DNA of 64,000 nt from JAEINY01 sp942490535 (lineage in GTDB: Bacteria; Bacteroidota; Bacteroidia; Bacteroidales; Marinilabiliaceae), in assembly GCA_942490535.1 (NCBI GenBank), contig CALNXQ010000004.1, forward strand, positions 558,001-622,000. Reading direction: 5' to 3'. A program made the translations under genes and the position numbers. Positions 62,761-64,000 of the stretch are shown here, in pieces. Position 1 is the stretch's first letter. Each line of letters opens with the position of its first letter. The notes under the pieces are model-generated. The model was not told where the DNA came from, ran no database searches, and saw only the letters and a list, made by a program, of their open reading frames with translations.

Positions 62761-63417
62761 TTATTTCTTTTTATCTATTTCAATATATAAATCCAAATCT
62801 TCAAGTTTACCATTAAAAGATTCTTGATCAGTCAATCTGTCCCATATTTCGGAATTGAAAAGTTCCTCAGGTAGTTTTTTCTTAAATATATAGTATGGTT
62901 CTATATTCTTACCAAATTTATCTACCCTATTATGATACCCTCTTTTTTTACTGGTATCTAGAATGTCAATGTATTCAATTCTATTCTTTAATTTGCGGAC
63001 TCCTTCAAACTCTTGTCCGCCAATCATGATTAGTTGATTTTTGTATTCTATTATAAAATGGTCTCCTTCGTCGTTATAACTTTTAATTTTAATGTATCGA
63101 TCAATATTTATTTCTTTAACCCTTACAATTCCAGTTTCTATAGCAAGGAACTTTTCTTTTAAAAATTTAGGAATCCTAATTAAATCCTTAATCTCTGAAA
63201 TAAGTAAAAGGATCATAATTAATGACACTAATGAAATGGCAATAATTATCCATAATTTAGGGTAATTAAATATTATCAAGACAAAAAGAAGAAGAGAAAC
63301 AACTTTAATGAATATTGATTTCCGAGTTTTAGAGAAGTATGATGCTGTTTCATCTATTTCTTTACTAAGGATTCTTTTATCCTTGTCAGATAATGTTCTT
63401 TCGTAATCTCTAATCAA
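62761..63417 (-). CDS. Cassette gene 11: two-TM membrane protein
   Basis: The 218-residue product has an N-terminal cytosolic charged region (about 35 residues), then two adjacent transmembrane segments (about 36-53 and 55-75), then a soluble domain that starts with a strand-rich PH-like segment (FLAIETGIVRVKEINIDRYIKIKSYNDEGDHFIIEYKNQLIMIGG). Its order resembles the cassette 6 protein (two TM then PH-like). The stop abuts the site. Confidence 0.65.
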   Translation of the reverse strand: MIRDYERTLSDKDKRILSKEIDETASYFSKTRKSIFIKVVSLLLFVLIIFNYPKLWIIIAISLVSLIMILLLISEIKDLIRIPKFLKEKFLAIETGIVRVKEINIDRYIKIKSYNDEGDHFIIEYKNQLIMIGGQEFEGVRKLKNRIEYIDILDTSKKRGYHNRVDKFGKNIEPYYIFKKKLPEELFNSEIWDRLTDQESFNGKLEDLDLYIEIDKKK

Positions 63418-63437
63418 TTGTCAAGGTTTTATTTAGT

Positions 63438-63580
63438 AACTGCTAACGGATCGGCCATATGAAGTGGCCCGACGTGCGTGTGGATTATTCGCTTTCTTAT
63501 TTATTCTGCAGCCCGCGCGGGAGCCAAACGCCCAAAATCCGCCAAAGCCAGGGCTACTTTATGATGGCTTGTTAGCGGTT
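63438..63580 (-). repeat. attC site 12 (short type)
   Basis: From AACTGCTAACGGATCGGCCATATGAAGTGG to GGGCTACTTTATGATGGCTTGTTAGCGGTT. The left box AACTGCTAAC complements GTTAGCAGTT at 62750. Confidence 0.85.
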
Positions 63581-63587
63581 TGTTGTT

Positions 63588-64000
63588 TTATTCTCTATAA
63601 AAGGGTTTTGTGCGCTCAACTCTCTTTCCAACCCAATTAAATCTGATTGTATTACCTTTCATCCATTCACTTTGCTTTTCTCTCCAGACATCTTCCACAT
63701 ATAAGTACTCTCCAATTCCTGTATCATTATATAATAAGTTCAAAAAGTAACTAGCTTCTTCTTCAGCAATATTCAATATAGAATCTGGTGTATTGCTTTT
63801 AAAATAATCTGATATTTCAACCTCAAATAATTTGGTATTTATTGTATCCAAAGCCAATGTCTTCTGCCTTGAATGGTAATCATAGACAGTAAGCTCTGAT
63901 TGAGTTGTAAAAGCCCTTGTTCCAACAAGTTTTGAATGAATTAATTTTATGTCATTTTTAACATTTATAACCTTGTATTCATCTATAATGAACGAACTAT
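63588..64000 (-). CDS. Cassette gene 12: hypothetical protein (5' end outside window)
   Basis: The frame is open from the window edge (SSFIIDEYKVINVKNDIKL...) to the stop at 63588, at least 136 codons. The end reads FNWVGKRVERTKPFYRE. There is no ATG before the window end, so the true start lies to the right. A TTG at 63857 could be mistaken for a start, but the frame continues through it. It fits the same layout as the other cassette genes. Confidence 0.6.
   Translation of the reverse strand, partial: SSFIIDEYKVINVKNDIKLIHSKLVGTRAFTTQSELTVYDYHSRQKTLALDTINTKLFEVEISDYFKSNTPDSILNIAEEEASYFLNLLYNDTGIGEYLYVEDVWREKQSEWMKGNTIRFNWVGKRVERTKPFYRE

Noticed and set aside
47789..64000. CRISPR array
   Set aside because: The repeated sites are palindromic, 135-200 bp, and separated by 400-900 bp with genes; CRISPR repeats are 24-48 bp with short spacers.
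47789..64000. Array of small transposons such as MITEs
   Set aside because: Boundaries vary by unit in a paired way and there are no target duplications; each unit's two ends match each other, as in cassettes.

Overview
The window looks like chromosome of a member of the Bacteroidota, probably Bacteroidales/Marinilabiliales-like. The evidence is promoters of the form TAnnTTTG with an upstream TTTG, genes without Shine-Dalgarno sequences, a GH92 mannosidase lipoprotein, DUF4914-, DUF362- and DUF6599-type proteins, and the gene order thrA / apgM-type homoserine kinase / thrC. The genus is not determinable from the sequence alone.

Bases 1-32,150 are ordinary core genome. The threonine operon (minus strand) has a Thr/Ile-rich 19-residue leader peptide that I read directly from the sequence. 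It is followed by a membrane metallophosphoesterase, a GH92 mannosidase, HrpB helicase, an XRE-cupin regulator with an MFS carrier, purE (class II) with a Sua5/YrdC gene, a DUF4914 P-loop protein, mtnA, an orphan sugar-binding lipoprotein, a RecB/AddA-like helicase-nuclease, a Tat-exported DUF362 protein with a DUF6599 partner, a LytTR regulator, a TrmH-type methylase, HU and tRNA-Ser(UGA).

At tRNA-Ser the character changes. A stub of a Bacteroidota-type tyrosine recombinase follows, cut off by an IS21-family element. From 35.4 to 47.8 kb lies a nest of insertions. One IS3 element is interrupted by an IS481-like element, by an unassigned DDE element and by an IS21 copy (A); a second IS21 copy (B) sits inside A, and a 2,233-bp group II intron sits inside the istA of B. 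Target duplications (7, 7-9, 5 and 5 bp) can be read for the four insertions, so the order of events can be reconstructed.

From 47.8 kb to the window end is the most interesting part. It holds about ten small, AT-rich, minus-strand genes and two gene-free units, separated by twelve related imperfect palindromes of about 135-200 bp. The outer 7-10 bp at the two ends of each unit are complementary to each other and differ from unit to unit, always around AAC/GTT. This is the signature of an integron gene-cassette array (attC sites) with cassettes that have retained their own R boxes. No integron integrase is in the window; the polarity predicts that it lies to the right of position 64,000. The cassette products are mostly lipoproteins, exported proteins with TonB-like C-terminal domains, small membrane proteins and one immunity-like protein.

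The same group II intron occurs in two attC sites at the identical position (after CGTTR of the R' box). A predicted intron hairpin presents the loop sequence TAACG, which can pair with CGTTA. The third copy sits in istA at a chance match to that box. One attC-borne intron is itself interrupted by an IS66-family element with an 8-bp duplication. The cassette array and the intron that homes to its recombination sites form a coupled system worth following up.
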